DNA of 64,000 nucleotides from JAAURB01 sp049647265. Lineage in GTDB: Bacteria > Cyanobacteriota > Cyanobacteriia > Cyanobacteriales > Microcoleaceae. The DNA is taken from assembly GCA_049647265.1 (NCBI GenBank), contig JBARXJ010000053.1, forward strand, positions 248,001-312,000, given 5' to 3'. Below are positions 61,885 to 64,000 of this stretch, piece by piece. The notes under the pieces are model-generated. The model had not been told where the DNA came from. It saw only the letters and a list, made by a program, of their open reading frames with translations, and made no database searches. A program made the position numbers and the translations under genes. The first letter of the stretch is position 1; each line of letters begins with the position of its first letter.

Positions 61885-64000
61885 TTAGAACAGAGAAACA
61901 TCTGTGGCAAGGTCGAAGCCAGCGGGGTCTTCGAGTAATGCAAGAGTGATCGAATCAGTAGATAATATACCTGTGGCAGCATTAAAGCTAATATCTGATA
62001 AACTATCAATGCCGTATACAGATTGATCAATTTCAATCATATCTCCATCAGTAGCACTGAAATCTGTAATCTGAGGAGATCCATTGTTATTATCGAGAAT
62101 GAATGTATCAGCATCTGCTCCTCCTGTTAAAGTATCGCTAACAGTACCGTCATGTTCGGAGAGAGCCACATACACATTATACTGACCAAAACCAACGATA
62201 TCATCTCGGCCGTCACCGTCAACATCAGCTAAATGACGGGGATATTCGTCAAAGCTATTCCAGCTATAGTCTTGTATCGTGAAATTATTATCAAGAACAA
62301 TTTGTACCTCTCCAAATGTACCGTCACTTTGTCCGAGAGCGACTTTCACATCACCGTCGTCAAAACCCACAATATCAGCTCGGCCATCACCGTCAACATC
62401 CCCTAACTGACGGGGATATTTATCAAAGTCACTCCATCCATCCCTTACACTGAAATTAGGCTTCAGAGCACTGAAACCATTGGCAAATGTACCATCACTT
62501 TGTCCGAGAGCGACTTTCACCTCATAGTTACCAAAACCCACAATATCAGCTCGGCCATCACCGTTGACATCGGCTAAATGACGGGGATATTCGTCAAAGG
62601 TATTCCAGCCACCGTCTGTGATTGTAAAGCTATTATTGAGGGCACGGAAACCATTGGCAAATGTACCATCACTTTGTCCGAGAGCGACTGCCACCTCATA
62701 CTTACCAAAACCCACAATATCAGCCCGTCCATCACCGTTGACATCGGCTAAATGACGGGGATATTCGTCAAAGGTATTCCAGCCACCGTCTTTTATCGTA
62801 AAGCTATTATCTAGGGCAGTGAAAGCATTGGTAAATTTACCATCACTTTGTCCGAGAGCGACTGCCACCTCATACTTACCAAAACCCACAATATCAGCCT
62901 GTCCATCACCGTTGACATCGGCTAAATGACGGGGATATTCGTCAAAGGTATTCCAGCTATAGTCTTGTATCGTAAAGTTATTATCTAGGGCAGTGAAAGC
63001 ATCTCCAAATGCCTGTAAATTACCGCCTCCTGCTAAAGTATCTTCACCTTCACCGCCAATTAGGATATTATTATTACCATCACCTTTGATGATGTCATCA
63101 TAATCGCTACCCACAATATTCTCAATACTCTCGAGTTTATCATTGTCACCGAAACCATCATCCTCAACTAGAATGTGAGTGCCATTATCGTCAGTTGCAA
63201 TGTTTGATAAATCAACGACAATCCCATCACTAGAATCCTCATAGGAGGAAGTATCTGAGCCATCACCTCCCAGTATTCTGTCATTGCCATCACCACCATA
63301 AAACTTATCATCGCCGCCATAACCTCTGAGCTGATCAACACCCGAAGCGTCTGGATCTATATAAGTTCCTCCATCTAAATACAATGAATAACCCGCTAGT
63401 ACATCGTCGTAGTTATTACCCTCCAGGTAGTCTGCATTATTGGTTCCTTGAGAGGTTACCCCCGAATAAGCCCCCACAATCATAAATCTGTTTCCTAAAT
63501 TTTGCAGTTGGGCTTGAACCTCTGAGCTAAACTCATTCAGGGGGATCTTATCGTATTGATTCAAAGCCGCTCCAGAAGAATCAATGATCAAAGCATTATT
63601 TTTCAATTGATTCTGAAAACTTTCTAGGATTTTATTATCCAGATGAGTGTAGCCAGAACCCAGAATATTCTCGGGATCTGCAAACTCAAGAGTCGCAAAA
63701 ATATCCGTACTATTAGTATCGTATTTGAAAGAAAGAATGTTCTCAGTATTGCTATCTGTTGAAATGAAAACATCGGTATTTCCATTATCAGCCAGCGGAA
63801 TGATGACAACATCTTCTAAAGGATTAAAATCTGTAATTGTGGCATAAGCAGCTTTGTGAGGAGCGTCAACTTTACTACCATTTTGATTTTTAATAACATC
63901 AACGAACTTAAGTATCGTTGGCACAATATGCTTGGCAACTTTGGCTTGCGGAGTAGACGCAGCAGCGAAGGCTAAACTATTTACACCCTCAACAGCACTC
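61885..64000 (-). CDS. RTX / FG-GAP (VCBS) repeat protein, N-terminus outside window
   Basis: The frame stays open to the right edge, past the GTG at 63924 (it reads AVEGVNSLAFAAASTPQAKV before IVPTILKF), so the real start lies outside. At least 705 residues here. Order: unknown N-terminal part; RTX repeats (LRGYGGDDKFYGGDGNDRILGGDGSD; NNILIGGEGEDTLAGG); five FG-GAP/VCBS repeats of 58 residues with DVNGDGRADIVGFG calcium motifs; then a terminal RTX block (DTLTGGADADTFILD). FG-GAP repeats make integrin-like beta-propellers, and RTX repeats indicate type I secretion. The missing N-terminus may be another adhesin domain. It converges on the giant gene. Confidence 0.9.
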   Translation of the reverse strand, partial: SAVEGVNSLAFAAASTPQAKVAKHIVPTILKFVDVIKNQNGSKVDAPHKAAYATITDFNPLEDVVIIPLADNGNTDVFISTDSNTENILSFKYDTNSTDIFATLEFADPENILGSGYTHLDNKILESFQNQLKNNALIIDSSGAALNQYDKIPLNEFSSEVQAQLQNLGNRFMIVGAYSGVTSQGTNNADYLEGNNYDDVLAGYSLYLDGGTYIDPDASGVDQLRGYGGDDKFYGGDGNDRILGGDGSDTSSYEDSSDGIVVDLSNIATDDNGTHILVEDDGFGDNDKLESIENIVGSDYDDIIKGDGNNNILIGGEGEDTLAGGGNLQAFGDAFTALDNNFTIQDYSWNTFDEYPRHLADVNGDGQADIVGFGKYEVAVALGQSDGKFTNAFTALDNSFTIKDGGWNTFDEYPRHLADVNGDGRADIVGFGKYEVAVALGQSDGTFANGFRALNNSFTITDGGWNTFDEYPRHLADVNGDGRADIVGFGNYEVKVALGQSDGTFANGFSALKPNFSVRDGWSDFDKYPRQLGDVDGDGRADIVGFDDGDVKVALGQSDGTFGEVQIVLDNNFTIQDYSWNSFDEYPRHLADVDGDGRDDIVGFGQYNVYVALSEHDGTVSDTLTGGADADTFILDNNNGSPQITDFSATDGDMIEIDQSVYGIDSLSDISFNAATGILSTDSITLALLEDPAGFDLATDVSLF
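62190..63005 (-). repeat. 174-bp tandem DNA repeats encoding FG-GAP modules
   Basis: Five units with a period near 174 bp (58 codons). The third to fifth copies (around 62553, 62727 and 62901) are nearly identical in DNA. Sequence identity this high means recent duplication or gene conversion, and the copy number may differ between strains. Confidence 0.85.

Overview
The window reads as chromosomal DNA of a filamentous, oscillatorialean-type cyanobacterium. The evidence is the frequent GCGATCGC (HIP1) octamer (about twenty copies by eye), a petG gene for the cytochrome b6f complex, a respiratory ctaA/ctaB and ctaC-ctaD-ctaE cluster, a heptameric (GGGAACA)n repeat, giant DUF4347/RTX surface proteins and IS200/IS605-type tnpB genes. 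The exact genus is not decided by the sequence. No rRNA, tRNA or CRISPR array was seen.

Layout. 1-4517 (minus): C-terminally cut giant DUF4347-cadherin protein. 4.7-6.7 kb: fructosamine kinase-like protein and a conserved cyanobacterial protein. 6.8-8.1 kb: solo TnpB of a divergent type (no glutamate at the usual RuvC-II position, no zinc finger) with hairpins at both ends of the gene. 8.5-10.8 kb: RNB/S1 exoribonuclease homologue (Zam-like) lacking the usual catalytic aspartate cluster. 12.2-17.0 kb (minus): five-gene operon (YdcF-like, extended SDR, GT-C glycosyltransferase, SMR/ArnE-like carrier, DPPR-synthase-type UbiA prenyltransferase) that looks like a polyprenyl-phosphate sugar pathway. 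17.8-18.8 kb: divergent cupin/HxlR pair with two copies of a 19-bp operator. 18.8-21.6 kb (minus): SDR, GMC oxidoreductase and a small membrane protein. 21.7-28.3 kb: thiO, a membrane protein, a small secreted peptide, type II sulfide:quinone reductase, dihydroorotase and a Uma2 nuclease-like protein.

28.4-34.6 kb is the aa3-type respiratory oxidase locus: ctaC-ctaD-ctaE on minus, ctaA-ctaB (heme A synthesis) divergently on plus. 34.7-39.7 kb holds small conserved genes, a hicB antitoxin next to a hicA toxin broken by a stop codon, petG and rsmD converging, a ClC-family channel and a DinB protein. 40.5-44.1 kb couples a REC-PAS-GGDEF diguanylate cyclase to a glycogen debranching enzyme. 44.3-50.5 kb has a chromate transporter, a GNAT/VanX-like dipeptidase pair, a methyltransferase, and the two ATPases of a dipeptide ABC transporter interrupted by a pseudogene.

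50.5-52.0 kb is a second TnpB element. Its catalytic residues are intact, but the gene carries an in-frame palindromic insertion. It is paired with a divergent, previously uncalled 45-residue ribbon-helix-helix protein, and tandem GCCGTCATTT iterons lie between the two start codons. 53.8-61.7 kb encodes a 2635-residue DUF4347/beta-helix/Calx-beta/cadherin-like/RTX protein. The window ends in an N-terminally cut FG-GAP/RTX protein with 174-bp near-identical tandem repeats.

Best candidates for something new: the RHH-iteron-TnpB module; the TnpB with a rearranged active site; DUF4347 as a possible caspase-fold (His-Cys) protease domain; and the lipid-linked sugar operon next to the GMC/SDR operon.
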